From an uncultured Acidimicrobiaceae bacterium (GTDB lineage: Bacteria; Actinomycetota; Acidimicrobiia; Acidimicrobiales; RAAP-2), in the NCBI GenBank assembly GCA_903894295.1, contig CAITPI010000133.1, forward strand, positions 1 through 53,057: DNA of 53,057 nucleotides, read 5' to 3'. Each line of letters opens with the position of its first letter. Within the stretch, counting starts at the first letter, position 1. This document shows positions 32,281-40,225 of the stretch, in pieces. The notes below the pieces were generated by a model. That model saw only the letters and a list, made by a program, of their open reading frames with translations. It searched no databases and was not told where the DNA came from. Position numbers and translations under genes: made by a program.

Positions 32281-33692
32281 CAGCCCGGACTCCTTGTGGC
32301 CCGCCGGTAGCGGGCGCTGCAGGGCTGGGCCAACTGCACCACCATCTTCGAGTGGTCGTTCCGGTACGAGTCGAACGGCTGGTCCAGTTCGAACTCCCAG
32401 TCCCGGAGCAGGACACAGAAGATCGCCTTCAGCTGCATCATGGCAAAGGCCGAACCGACGCAACGGTGACGGCCGGCGCCGAAGGGGATCCAGGTCCACG
32501 GGTTGGTGCGGTCTTCCTCCCGGGGGGTGAGATAGCGGGACGGGTCGAAGGTGTCCGGGGCGGGGAAGTCCTCGGCGATCCGGTTGGAGACGGCCGGTGA
32601 GGCACCGACCATCTGGCCGGCCCGGATCTGGACGCCGTTGATGACCAGATCTTCCTTGGCTACCCGGAGCAGGAGGATGAGCGGTGGATGCAGCCGCAGG
32701 GCTTCCTTGATGGCGGCCTCGAGGCGGGGAATCTCGCGGAGGGCCTGGTAGCTGACGGTCTCGTCTCCGGTGAAGAGCTCGTCGAGCTCGTTCCGGACCG
32801 CCGAGAGCTCGTCGGGATGGCGGAGGAGCTCGATGAGGGTCCAGGCGGCGGTGCCGGAGGTGGTGTGGTGGCCGGCGAACATCATCGAGATGAACATGCC
32901 GGTCACTTCGTCGGCGCTGAATCGCTCCGTTCCATCCGGATTCCTGATCGACATGAGGACGTCAAGGAGGTCCCGGTCTTCCACCGGCCCATCTTCTGCC
33001 ACCTGTTCTGACTCCGGTGGGGCGTCTTGCCGCCGGGCCATGATGGCCGACACCAGGGCCACGAGGCCCACCCGGGCGGCGTCCCGTCGCCGGAAGCTGT
33101 CGATGTCGGCATACGGATCCACATAGGCCAGGGCATCGGTGCCCTGTTCGAGGTCGTGGTAGAGCTCGGCGAAGCGGTGGTCGAGTTCGTGTCGGAACCG
33201 GGGACCGATCAGACAGGCCGAGGAGGTGTAGATGGTCAGTTCGGCGAACCAGTCCAGCAGGTCGATCCGGCCGGCATCGTCCCAGCGTTCGACCATGGTG
33301 GCCACTTCCCGGGCGATGGTCTCGGCGTGGCCGCGCATGAACTTGTCCCGCAACGCCTGATTGTGGAGCATCTCCCGACGCCGTTCGGGCGGGGCGTCGA
33401 AGACCACTCCCTCGCCGAAGATGGGTGTCATGAACGGATAGGCCTCGGCCTGGTCGAGGAGCTCCTCGGGGGCCCGGAAGAAGAACTCGTTGGCCTCGGC
33501 CCCGGTGAGAAGGATCACCTCGCGCCCGGCCAGGCGGAACAGGCCGACGTCACCGCACTCGGCCCGCACCCGCTCCATCAGCCCGATGGGATCGACCCGG
33601 AGTTCTTCGAGATGGCCGCCGTCGGCTCCGGCGCCCGATACCATCCGCGGCGTCTTTCCGGCGGGGGTGGCCCCGGCATCGGCGGTGGTCAT
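32280..33692 (-). CDS. cyp51: CYP51, sterol 14-alpha-demethylase family P450
   Basis: This P450 of 470 residues is very close in recalled sequence to mycobacterial CYP51 along its full length. The conserved N-terminal GHLEELRVDPIGLMERV is followed by the CYP51 substrate-site signature AYPFMTPIFGEGVVFDAP. Helix I is GMFISMMFAGHHTTSGTA, with the CYP51-type HH-T pair. The ExxR motif is KEALR, and the heme loop PFGAGRHRCVG holds the Cys ligand. The ending SYRNDHSKMVVQLAQP is also shared. CYP51 removes the 14-alpha-methyl group from lanosterol-type sterols in three oxidations; the native bacterial substrate is not settled. ATG 33692 overlaps the SDR stop by ATGA. Confidence 0.95.
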   Translation of the reverse strand: MTTADAGATPAGKTPRMVSGAGADGGHLEELRVDPIGLMERVRAECGDVGLFRLAGREVILLTGAEANEFFFRAPEELLDQAEAYPFMTPIFGEGVVFDAPPERRREMLHNQALRDKFMRGHAETIAREVATMVERWDDAGRIDLLDWFAELTIYTSSACLIGPRFRHELDHRFAELYHDLEQGTDALAYVDPYADIDSFRRRDAARVGLVALVSAIMARRQDAPPESEQVAEDGPVEDRDLLDVLMSIRNPDGTERFSADEVTGMFISMMFAGHHTTSGTAAWTLIELLRHPDELSAVRNELDELFTGDETVSYQALREIPRLEAAIKEALRLHPPLILLLRVAKEDLVINGVQIRAGQMVGASPAVSNRIAEDFPAPDTFDPSRYLTPREEDRTNPWTWIPFGAGRHRCVGSAFAMMQLKAIFCVLLRDWEFELDQPFDSYRNDHSKMVVQLAQPCSARYRRATRSPG

Positions 33693-34495
33693 CGGCTCCC
33701 TCCTGGGGGAAACTCGGAACGGTCGACGAGGGGGGCTTCCGGCTGGAGTTCCACCACGGTGGCGTGCGTTCCCCGGGGCAGGGAGACGGCGGCCACGATG
33801 GCTTCGGCCACCCCGGCCGGTCGCATGAAACTGGAGTGGCGGGCGAAGCCCCACGCCGCCCACTGGTCGATTACCTGGGCAGTGACCTCGGGATCCCAGT
33901 CCATGCCCATCCCGGTCAGGGTCGGACCGGGCCGCACGATGGTGGCCCGGATGCCCGATCCTTCGAGTTCCATCTGGAGGGCCCGGACGTATCCTTCGAG
34001 GGCCCACTTGGAGGTGACGTAGGCCGCCATCGACGGACGGGGCCGTTCGGCGACGTCGGAGGTGACAAAGACGATGTCACCCCGCTGGGCCTCCACCATG
34101 GCCGGCACCAGGGCATGGATCAGTCGGTGGGTGCCGAGCACGTTGACATCGAGCACGTCGGCAAACGTGGCCGGGTCGGTGGCAAGGACCGAACCCGCCT
34201 GGTTCCGGGCCGCATTCGACACGAGGATCTCGACCGTGCCCACGGTGTCGGCCACGGCCGTGGTGAACCGGTCGACCGACTCCTCGTCGGCCAGGTCGAG
34301 ATGGATGGCCACGGCATCTCCTCCGTCCGCCCGGATGACCCGGGCGGTCTCTTCGCACTCGCCCACCCGGCGGGCGCCCAGGATCACCGGGTGTCCGGCG
34401 GCGGCAAGCGCCAGGGCAGTGGCCTGGCCGATGCCCGACGATGCGCCGGTCACCACGGCCGGCCGGTGCGCCGGATGGGGTGACGGCCGGGGCAT
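33689..34495 (-). CDS. Short-chain dehydrogenase/reductase
   Basis: This Rossmann-fold oxidoreductase has 268 residues. The nucleotide motif is AVVTGASSGIGQATALAL, with ILGARRVGE suggesting NADP(H) preference (Arg-Arg after the second strand). The NAG-type motif reads SNAA, and the catalytic Tyr-x3-Lys is YVTSKWALEGY. It lies between the two P450 genes and corresponds in order to Rv0765c of M. tuberculosis. It could act on a sterol or alcohol made by the P450s. The start overlaps the upstream P450 stop by TGATG. Confidence 0.92.
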   Translation of the reverse strand: MPRPSPHPAHRPAVVTGASSGIGQATALALAAAGHPVILGARRVGECEETARVIRADGGDAVAIHLDLADEESVDRFTTAVADTVGTVEILVSNAARNQAGSVLATDPATFADVLDVNVLGTHRLIHALVPAMVEAQRGDIVFVTSDVAERPRPSMAAYVTSKWALEGYVRALQMELEGSGIRATIVRPGPTLTGMGMDWDPEVTAQVIDQWAAWGFARHSSFMRPAGVAEAIVAAVSLPRGTHATVVELQPEAPLVDRSEFPPGGSR

Positions 34496-35691
34496 CAGCG
34501 CACCTCCAGTCGGGCCGGCAGGGTGGCAAAGCCCCTGACGTTGCTGGAGTGGACCCGCTCGGTGCCGGCCGGGTCGATCTCGTAGCGGGCCACCCGGTCC
34601 ACAAACTCGCCGAGGACAATCCGGGCCTCGAGGCGGGCGAGGGGAGCCCCCATGCAGAAGTGGCGCCCGCTGCCGAAACTCACCATCTTCGTGGTGTCCC
34701 GGTCGAGGTCGTAGCGATCCGCCTCGGGAAAGACCTCCCCGTCGCGGTTGGCCGCCCCGATCAACAACAGCACCCGGGAGCCGGCCGGGACGGACTTCCC
34801 GTAGTAGGTGAGGTCCTCTCTGGTCACCCGGACCAACAACTGGCTGGATCCGTCGTAACGGAGGGTCTCCTCCACCCAGTCGCCCACCCGGGACGGATCA
34901 TCAAAGGGCTTTCTCTGCTGGTCGGGGTTCTGTCCGGCCCAGTACCAGGCGTTGCCGAGCAGTTTGGTCGTCGTCTCGTTGCCAGCCACCACCATCAGGA
35001 ACAACACCCCGATGACTTCGTCGTCGCTCAGTCGGTCGCCGTCGATTTCGGCGGCCAGCAGGGCCGAGGTGAGGTCTTCGCGTGGGTGGCGCCGGCGGTC
35101 GTCGACCATCTCCTGGTAGTAGCCCACCAGGGTCAGGGCGGCCTCCATGCCGGCCTCGGGCACGTCGAACAGCCCGTCTTCGCGGTGAACCACCAGGTCG
35201 GCCAGGCGTCGCAGTTCGGCCCGGTCCTGACGGGGGACCCCCACCATCTCGGAGATCACGTCCATCGGGATCTTGCCGGCCACGTCCGTGATCAGGTCAC
35301 ACTCGCCCCGTTCGATGGCGGGCAAGAGGTGTTCCAGGGTGATCGAACGGATGGTCTCGTCCATGGCCCCGACCTTGGACGGGGTGAAGCTTTTGTTGAC
35401 CAGTGACCGGAGACGGGTGTGCCGGGGCGGGTCGAGGGCGAGGAACGACATGGTGCGATGCGCTTCGGGGCTGAAGGCGCTCGGGTCGAGCGAGACGCCA
35501 TGGGCGTTGGAGAAAACGTCCACGTTGCGGAAGGCGGCCAGCACGTCGGCGTGGCGGGAGAGGGCCCAGAAGTCGAACTCGTCGTTGCGGTAGAGAGGTG
35601 CCTCGGCCCGGAGGCGGGCATAGACGGGATAGGGGTCCTCGTGCATCTCGTACGCATACGGGCTGTAGGCGAGGCCGGACTGAACCGTCAT
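34495..35691 (-). CDS. Cytochrome P450 (CYP123-like by position)
   Basis: This soluble class I P450 has 398 residues. Helix I has LFLMVVAGNETTTKLLGNAW, the ExxR motif is EETLRYDGSSQ, and the heme loop is SFGSGRHFCMGAPLARLE. FLALDPPRHTRLRSLVNKSF is the helix-C stretch. It is a different family from the CYP51 next to it. By gene order it matches M. tuberculosis cyp123 (Rv0766c). The substrate is unknown. The start overlaps the tetR stop by ATGA. It probably also uses the small ferredoxin of this operon. Confidence 0.93.
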   Translation of the reverse strand: MTVQSGLAYSPYAYEMHEDPYPVYARLRAEAPLYRNDEFDFWALSRHADVLAAFRNVDVFSNAHGVSLDPSAFSPEAHRTMSFLALDPPRHTRLRSLVNKSFTPSKVGAMDETIRSITLEHLLPAIERGECDLITDVAGKIPMDVISEMVGVPRQDRAELRRLADLVVHREDGLFDVPEAGMEAALTLVGYYQEMVDDRRRHPREDLTSALLAAEIDGDRLSDDEVIGVLFLMVVAGNETTTKLLGNAWYWAGQNPDQQRKPFDDPSRVGDWVEETLRYDGSSQLLVRVTREDLTYYGKSVPAGSRVLLLIGAANRDGEVFPEADRYDLDRDTTKMVSFGSGRHFCMGAPLARLEARIVLGEFVDRVARYEIDPAGTERVHSSNVRGFATLPARLEVR

Positions 35692-36266
35692 GGCGAACCG
35701 GCCAACATCAGTCGGGCCGCCCCGGTGACGAACTCGGGTATCTCGGCGAAGGCGAGGTGCCCCATCCCGGCGGTGAGCAGGGAGCCGGCCAGTGTGGTCT
35801 CGAGGACCCGCACCACGGTTGGGTCGACGTCAGGGGAGAAGACCGATGCGATCCGCCGGTGGATCTCGATGCCGATGCACCGCCGCAGGTGCTTGACCTC
35901 CGGGTGGGTGGCGAGCAGGGCCACCGTCCAGGCATCGATGAGGGCGGGCGAGTGGGTGGCGGCCGCCACGAGTCCGTCGAGCGTCTTCTTCAGACGTTCC
36001 TCCCGGTCCATGCCGGGCACCTCGTCGACCGGCGGAAGATCCCGCAGGTAGCGCCACTGCAACTCGGCGAGCATGTGGTCCTTGGAACTGAAGTAGGTGT
36101 ACGCCGTGGCCGGCGCCACTCCGGCCCGCCGGGCCACGTTGCGCACGCTGAGCCGGTCGTAGCCGTGGGCCGTCACCTCCATCTCGGTGGCGTCGAGCAG
36201 GGCGGCCACCACTTCGGCCTGGCGGGCACTCAGTTGCCGTTTGGGCGGATCGGCCACCAGGGTCAT
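35688..36266 (-). CDS. TetR-family transcriptional regulator
   Basis: The protein has 192 residues. The N-terminal helix-turn-helix is VTAHGYDRLSVRNVARRAGV followed by APATAYTYFSSKDHMLAEL, with the recognition helix at about residues 45-53. The C-terminal ligand-binding region is helical, with SPALIDAWTVALLATHPEVK and DPTVVRVLETTLAGSLLTAG. It lies inside the operon and most likely controls the divergent promoters at about 37.1 kb through the palindrome 37077-37090. It matches Rv0767c by position. Its ATG overlaps the upstream stop by ATGA. Confidence 0.92.
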   Translation of the reverse strand: MTLVADPPKRQLSARQAEVVAALLDATEMEVTAHGYDRLSVRNVARRAGVAPATAYTYFSSKDHMLAELQWRYLRDLPPVDEVPGMDREERLKKTLDGLVAAATHSPALIDAWTVALLATHPEVKHLRRCIGIEIHRRIASVFSPDVDPTVVRVLETTLAGSLLTAGMGHLAFAEIPEFVTGAARLMLAGSP

Positions 36267-37060
36267 CGCCGGGTGACCTTGTCGGTCGTGTCCCGGTTCT
36301 CCGGTCCGGTTCCGACTGCGGAGTCCGGCACGTGCGGTGTGCCGTCGCGCATGGGGGGAAAGACGAAGTTGGCCGCCGTGGTCATCTTGGTGATGGTGGT
36401 GATCTCCGCTTCCGGCAAGGTCTCGTTCTCCTCGTCGATGGTGAGTTCCCACCTACAGTGCGGCGAGCGGTCCCCAGGCACCCGGGGTGGCCGGTGGACG
36501 TGGCGGATGTGGGCCTTGGGATTGATGGCCTGGGCGGTGACGTCGAACGTGCCGTCCTCGATGTGGTGGCACATGCCGGTGACCATGTTGTCGCCCCAGG
36601 GCTCGGCATCCATGAGGGCGCCGCAGTAGGCCAGTTCGAAGAAGCCATGGTTCCCGTCGACCACTTCGTAGCGGACGTCCATGTAGTGGTGGGGAAAGCC
36701 CGGGTCGAGCTGGAGCACCTTGAAGATGGCCTCGACGTCGTTGCCCTCGATCCCCATGATCTGGCGCAGTCGTTGCCCGTAGACCGGACTGGCACCCCGC
36801 CACTCCTCGATGGCCAGCCGTTCCATCTCGGCCATGCCGTGCGACATCCCGATGGCGGCGCACATCGACCGGTCGAGAATGTGCACGGCCTGGGCGTACT
36901 CGCGCACCAGACGCACCAGCGCTTCCCGGGAGAGGTCCTCGTAGCGGAAGTCGGCCTGGAAATCACCCGAGTAGTCGGCGAGACCCTCGTGGCCAGATTC
37001 CCCGGGGGCGACATGGTCGGCCCTTCGGGTCGGGTCGGGGGCATCCATCTCGTCGGCCAT
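36263..37060 (-). CDS. Unrecognised protein, first gene of the cyp51 operon
   Basis: The protein has 265 residues from ATG 37060, which follows a TACTGT box by 7 nt. I cannot assign it firmly. It has a helical N-terminus (SREALVRLVREYAQAVHILD) and a central region with GFPHHYMDVRYEVVDGNHGF, then FELAYCGALMDAEPWGDNMV. A Cys/His stretch MCHHIEDGTFDVTAQAINPK follows, then RHVHRPPRVPG and a further Cys. The layout loosely recalls DUF6125 or thiazoline-carboxylate-hydrolase-like proteins that sense or bind small acids. The M. tuberculosis cyp51 locus has no gene at this place as I recall it, so it may define a lineage-specific step. Confidence 0.7.
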   Translation of the reverse strand: MADEMDAPDPTRRADHVAPGESGHEGLADYSGDFQADFRYEDLSREALVRLVREYAQAVHILDRSMCAAIGMSHGMAEMERLAIEEWRGASPVYGQRLRQIMGIEGNDVEAIFKVLQLDPGFPHHYMDVRYEVVDGNHGFFELAYCGALMDAEPWGDNMVTGMCHHIEDGTFDVTAQAINPKAHIRHVHRPPRVPGDRSPHCRWELTIDEENETLPEAEITTITKMTTAANFVFPPMRDGTPHVPDSAVGTGPENRDTTDKVTRR

Positions 37061-37067
37061 GACTCTG

Positions 37068-37073
37068 ACAGTA
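37068..37073 (-). promoter_or_regulatory. -10 box (TACTGT) of the leaderless minus-strand cyp51 operon
   Basis: TACTGT on the minus strand ends 7 nt before ATG 37060. The palindrome 37077-37090 lies immediately upstream, in the -10/-35 spacer. Confidence 0.5.
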
Positions 37074-37076
37074 GTC

Positions 37077-37090
37077 TGGACACCTGTCCA
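37077..37090. promoter_or_regulatory. Palindromic operator candidate TGGACA-CC-TGTCCA
   Basis: Perfect 6-bp arms around a 2-bp centre sit in the 87-bp gap between the divergent operons and next to the minus-strand -10 box. Size and symmetry suit a TetR-family dimer. The TetR gene is the second gene of the minus operon, so autoregulation and control of both operons is the simple model. Confidence 0.6.
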
Positions 37091-37147
37091 AGTGCCGGCA
37101 GGATGGGCCGCCGGATCTCCGTGGACCACCCCGGGGGAGGAGTACCG

Positions 37148-38095
37148 ATGGCGAGTGACGACGACAGTGGCCGGGGGCCCGTGACGACCGACACCCCGGT
37201 GGGCGTGATCGGCCTCGGGGCGATCGGGGACGGGGTGGCCTCGGCTCTGGAGCGGGCCGGATTCCCGGTGGTGGTCTGTGACGTGCGGGAAGAAGCCACC
37301 CAACGGCACGAGGGCGCGGCGCGGGTGGCTTCCTCGCCGGCCGAACTGGCCGGCCAGGTCGACGCCATCGTGGTGGCCGTGGTTGATGACGCCCAGGTCC
37401 ACTCGGTGCTGTCTGGACCGGCCGGCGCCCTGGCGGCCGCCCGGCCCGGGACGGTGGTGGTGGTCGTCAGCACCATCACGATGGCCTGTGTCGAAGCCCT
37501 CGGCGAGGAGGCAGCCGGATACGGCGTCGTGATGGTCGACTGCGGGGTGAGCGGAGGTCCCGCGGCGGCGGCGGCCGGCGAACTGGTCTGCATGGTCGGT
37601 GGCGACCGCACCGTCATCGACGCCATGGCGCCGGTCTTCGACGCTCTGGGCTCGATGACGGTGGTCATGGGCCCCTTCGGCACCGGCCTGGCCGCCAAGC
37701 TGGCCCGGAACCTGGTGCAGTACGGCGGCTGGCTGGCTGCCTACGAAGGCCAGAAACTGGCCGAGGCGTCCGGAGTGAACCTGGCCCGCCTGGCCCAGGT
37801 GATCCGGGCCAGTGATGCCAAGATCGGTGGTGCCGCCACCTTGATGTTCCGGCCCACCGTGGCTCCCTTCGGGGAAGGTGATGACCAGGGACTCATCGAC
37901 GCCATGGCCTCGGCGGCCGCACTCGCCCACAAGGATCTGCAGGCGGCGCTGGACCTGGCGGCGGGACTGGATCTTCCCCTGCCCTTGGCGGCCATGACCG
38001 ATCGGCGGGCCGACGCCATCTTCGGGGTGGCCGCCGATCCCGATGCCCCGGAACGAGGTTCCGGGGAGAGCGAGATGAACGGAGATGCCCGGTGA
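37148..38095 (+). CDS. 3-hydroxyisobutyrate dehydrogenase-like oxidoreductase
   Basis: This NAD(P)-dependent beta-hydroxyacid dehydrogenase has 315 residues. The N-terminal Rossmann motif is VGVIGLGAIGDGVASALE. The substrate motif is DCGVSGGPAAAAAGEL, and the catalytic Lys lies in GTGLAAKLARNLVQYGG. ATG 37148 has a GGGGGAGGAG run about 5-7 nt upstream. It starts the plus-strand operon divergent from the P450 operon and matches Rv0770 of the M. tuberculosis cyp51 region. The stop overlaps the next gene by GTGA. The physiological substrate is unknown. Confidence 0.92.
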   Translation: MASDDDSGRGPVTTDTPVGVIGLGAIGDGVASALERAGFPVVVCDVREEATQRHEGAARVASSPAELAGQVDAIVVAVVDDAQVHSVLSGPAGALAAARPGTVVVVVSTITMACVEALGEEAAGYGVVMVDCGVSGGPAAAAAGELVCMVGGDRTVIDAMAPVFDALGSMTVVMGPFGTGLAAKLARNLVQYGGWLAAYEGQKLAEASGVNLARLAQVIRASDAKIGGAATLMFRPTVAPFGEGDDQGLIDAMASAAALAHKDLQAALDLAAGLDLPLPLAAMTDRRADAIFGVAADPDAPERGSGESEMNGDAR

Positions 38096-39579
38096 GTGAC
38101 CCCAACGCCAACACGACCACCTTCACCGGCGAGGAGCGAATGTTCGTCGCCGGCAAGCGGCGGCCGGCCCGGTCGAAGAAGGTCTTTGCCACCATCAATC
38201 CGGCCACCGAAGAGACCCTCGGTGTGGCGGCCGACGGAGATGCAAGCGACATGGACGACGCCATCGCCGCCGCCCGGAAAGCCTTCGACGAGACGACGTG
38301 GTGCCGCGACGTCGAACGTCGGGTGTCCTCGCTGCGCCAGTTGCACGCGGCCATGGAGCGTCACGCCGACGAGTTGCGGGCCATGACGGTGGCCGAGGTG
38401 GGGACCCCTTTGTCGATGACCTACACCGCCCAACTCGACGCCCCCATGGAGGGCCTGGCCTGGATCGCCGATCTGGCCGAACGTTACGAGTGGGAGCGCG
38501 ACCTCGGTGACGCGGCCCCCCTGGGCATTGCGTCGCACCGGTGGGTCCGGCGGGAAGCCCGGGGAGTGGTGGGAGCCATTACCCCGTGGAACGTTCCCCA
38601 CCAGATCCAGTTGGCCAAGCTCGGCCCCGCCCTCGCCGCGGGCAACACGGTGGTGCTGAAGCCCGCCCCGGACACCCCGTGGTGCGCCACCGTGCTGGGT
38701 CGCCTCATCGAGGAGGAGACCGACATTCCGCCCGGGGTGGTCAACATCGTCACGTCGTCGGACCACTCGCTCGGAGCCCAGTTGGCGACCGACCCCCGGG
38801 TCGACCAGGTGAGCTTCACCGGATCGACGGTCACCGGCAAGAAGGTGATGGCGGCCAGTGCGGAGACCGTGAAGTCGGTCCACCTGGAGCTCGGAGGAAA
38901 GTCCGCCTTTGTGGTGCTCGACGACGCGGACCTGCGGGGAGCGTGTGCCACGGCCGCCTTCACCGTCTGCACCCATGCCGGCCAGGGCTGCGTCATCACC
39001 ACCCGGCTGCTCGTGCCCCGGGCCCTGTTCGACGAGGCCGTTGACTCGACGGCCCGGGTGATGGGAAAGCTTGGGGCCGGAGATCCGACCGATCCGGGCA
39101 CGATCTGTGGCCCGTTGATCAGTGACCGCCAGCGGCGACGGGTGGAGGAGTACCTCGCCCTCGCCGTTGCCGACGGCGGTTCGTTTGTCATCGGTGGCGG
39201 GCGAACGGCGGACCGGCCCCGGGGCTTCTTCATCGACCCGACGTTGATCGTCGGCCTCGACAACTCCTCCCGGGTGGCCCAGGAGGAGATCTTCGGTCCG
39301 GTGCTGGTGGTCATTCCCCATGACGGTGACGACGATGCGGTGGCACTGGCCAACGACTCCCCCTACGGGTTGTCGGGTTCGGTGTGGTCGGCCGACCGGG
39401 AACGGGCGGTTGGGGTGGCCAACCGGATGCGTACCGGCACGGTCGGAATCAACGGCGGACTCTGGTTCAGTCCGGACGTTCCGTTCGGTGGTTACCGTCA
39501 GTCCGGGGTGGGACGGGAAGCCGGGGTGGCCGGACTCGAGGAGTACCTGGAGACCAAGTCCCTGGCCGAACCGGCGTAG
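38092..39579 (+). CDS. Aldehyde dehydrogenase (AldA/Rv0768-like)
   Basis: This NAD(P)-dependent aldehyde dehydrogenase has 495 residues. ITPWNVPHQIQLAKLGPALA holds the oxyanion Asn. SFTGSTVTGKKV is the cofactor loop, and VHLELGGKSAFVVLDDADL has the general-base Glu. The nucleophile Cys is in THAGQGCVITTRLLV, and EEIFGPVLVV is conserved. It would oxidise an aldehyde to an acid, perhaps one from P450 or alcohol oxidation. The GTG at 38092 is coupled to the upstream stop. By position and sequence it corresponds to aldA in the mycobacterial cyp51 region. Confidence 0.94.
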   Translation: MSDPNANTTTFTGEERMFVAGKRRPARSKKVFATINPATEETLGVAADGDASDMDDAIAAARKAFDETTWCRDVERRVSSLRQLHAAMERHADELRAMTVAEVGTPLSMTYTAQLDAPMEGLAWIADLAERYEWERDLGDAAPLGIASHRWVRREARGVVGAITPWNVPHQIQLAKLGPALAAGNTVVLKPAPDTPWCATVLGRLIEEETDIPPGVVNIVTSSDHSLGAQLATDPRVDQVSFTGSTVTGKKVMAASAETVKSVHLELGGKSAFVVLDDADLRGACATAAFTVCTHAGQGCVITTRLLVPRALFDEAVDSTARVMGKLGAGDPTDPGTICGPLISDRQRRRVEEYLALAVADGGSFVIGGGRTADRPRGFFIDPTLIVGLDNSSRVAQEEIFGPVLVVIPHDGDDDAVALANDSPYGLSGSVWSADRERAVGVANRMRTGTVGINGGLWFSPDVPFGGYRQSGVGREAGVAGLEEYLETKSLAEPA

Positions 39580-39703
39580 ATCACGGCGGAACATCACGGC
39601 GCGGAAGCGCCGGGGATCGGCCCGGTTGCCCCGGAACGAATAGCGTCGGGACGACCGGCGACCGGGGTGGGCGGTCGCCTGGCCAAGCGAGAGGATGGGA
39701 ACG

Positions 39704-40225
39704 ATGGACAAGGCAGACGACGGGGCCCGCTCGGCCCGGGAACTGGGTCGGGCCAAGATGGAAGAGGTCTACGGATTCTCGGTCGACCCCGACCAGATCG
39801 AGGGTCCCTACGTCGCCACCACCGTGGATCACCTGTTCGGCGCCGTCTGGACCCGTCCGGCCCTTGGGGTGCGGGACCGCCGGCTGATGACCATCGGGAT
39901 GCTGGCCGCCCTGGGCCAGCCCCAGTTGATCGAGATCCAGTTCCAGTCGGCCCTCGAGAAGGGCGAACTCGACGAAGCACAGGTGCGCGAGATCGTCCTC
40001 CATGTGGCCCACTACGTCGGATGGCCCCTGTCGACCGGGGTGAACGAGGTGGCCGAACGGGTGATCGCCCGCCGCCGCAAGGGCGCCGGGCTCGCCGCGC
40101 CCCGGGGAACCACGCCCCGACAAGGCGAGGCGGGGCCGGATGACAACCCGATGGCCGGAGCGGACGACACCGCATCGTCGGCATCAGATGTGACCAGTGA
40201 ACCAGGAACGGAGGGCCGGGCATGA
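39704..40225 (+). CDS. Carboxymuconolactone decarboxylase family protein
   Basis: The protein has 173 residues with the AhpD-like all-helical CMD fold. VTTVDHLFG-type residues are followed by VWTRPALGVRDRRLMTIGML, AALGQPQLIEIQFQSALEKG, and VREIVLHVAHYVGWPLSTGV. There is no CxxC, so it is the decarboxylase-like type and not the AhpD redox type. A poorly conserved 40-residue tail follows. ATG 39704 has GAGAGG about 10 nt upstream; ATG 39695 is an alternative. TAGCGT at 39641-39646 may be an internal -10 box in the 124-nt gap after the aldehyde dehydrogenase gene. It matches Rv0771 by context. Confidence 0.9.
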   Translation: MDKADDGARSARELGRAKMEEVYGFSVDPDQIEGPYVATTVDHLFGAVWTRPALGVRDRRLMTIGMLAALGQPQLIEIQFQSALEKGELDEAQVREIVLHVAHYVGWPLSTGVNEVAERVIARRRKGAGLAAPRGTTPRQGEAGPDDNPMAGADDTASSASDVTSEPGTEGRA

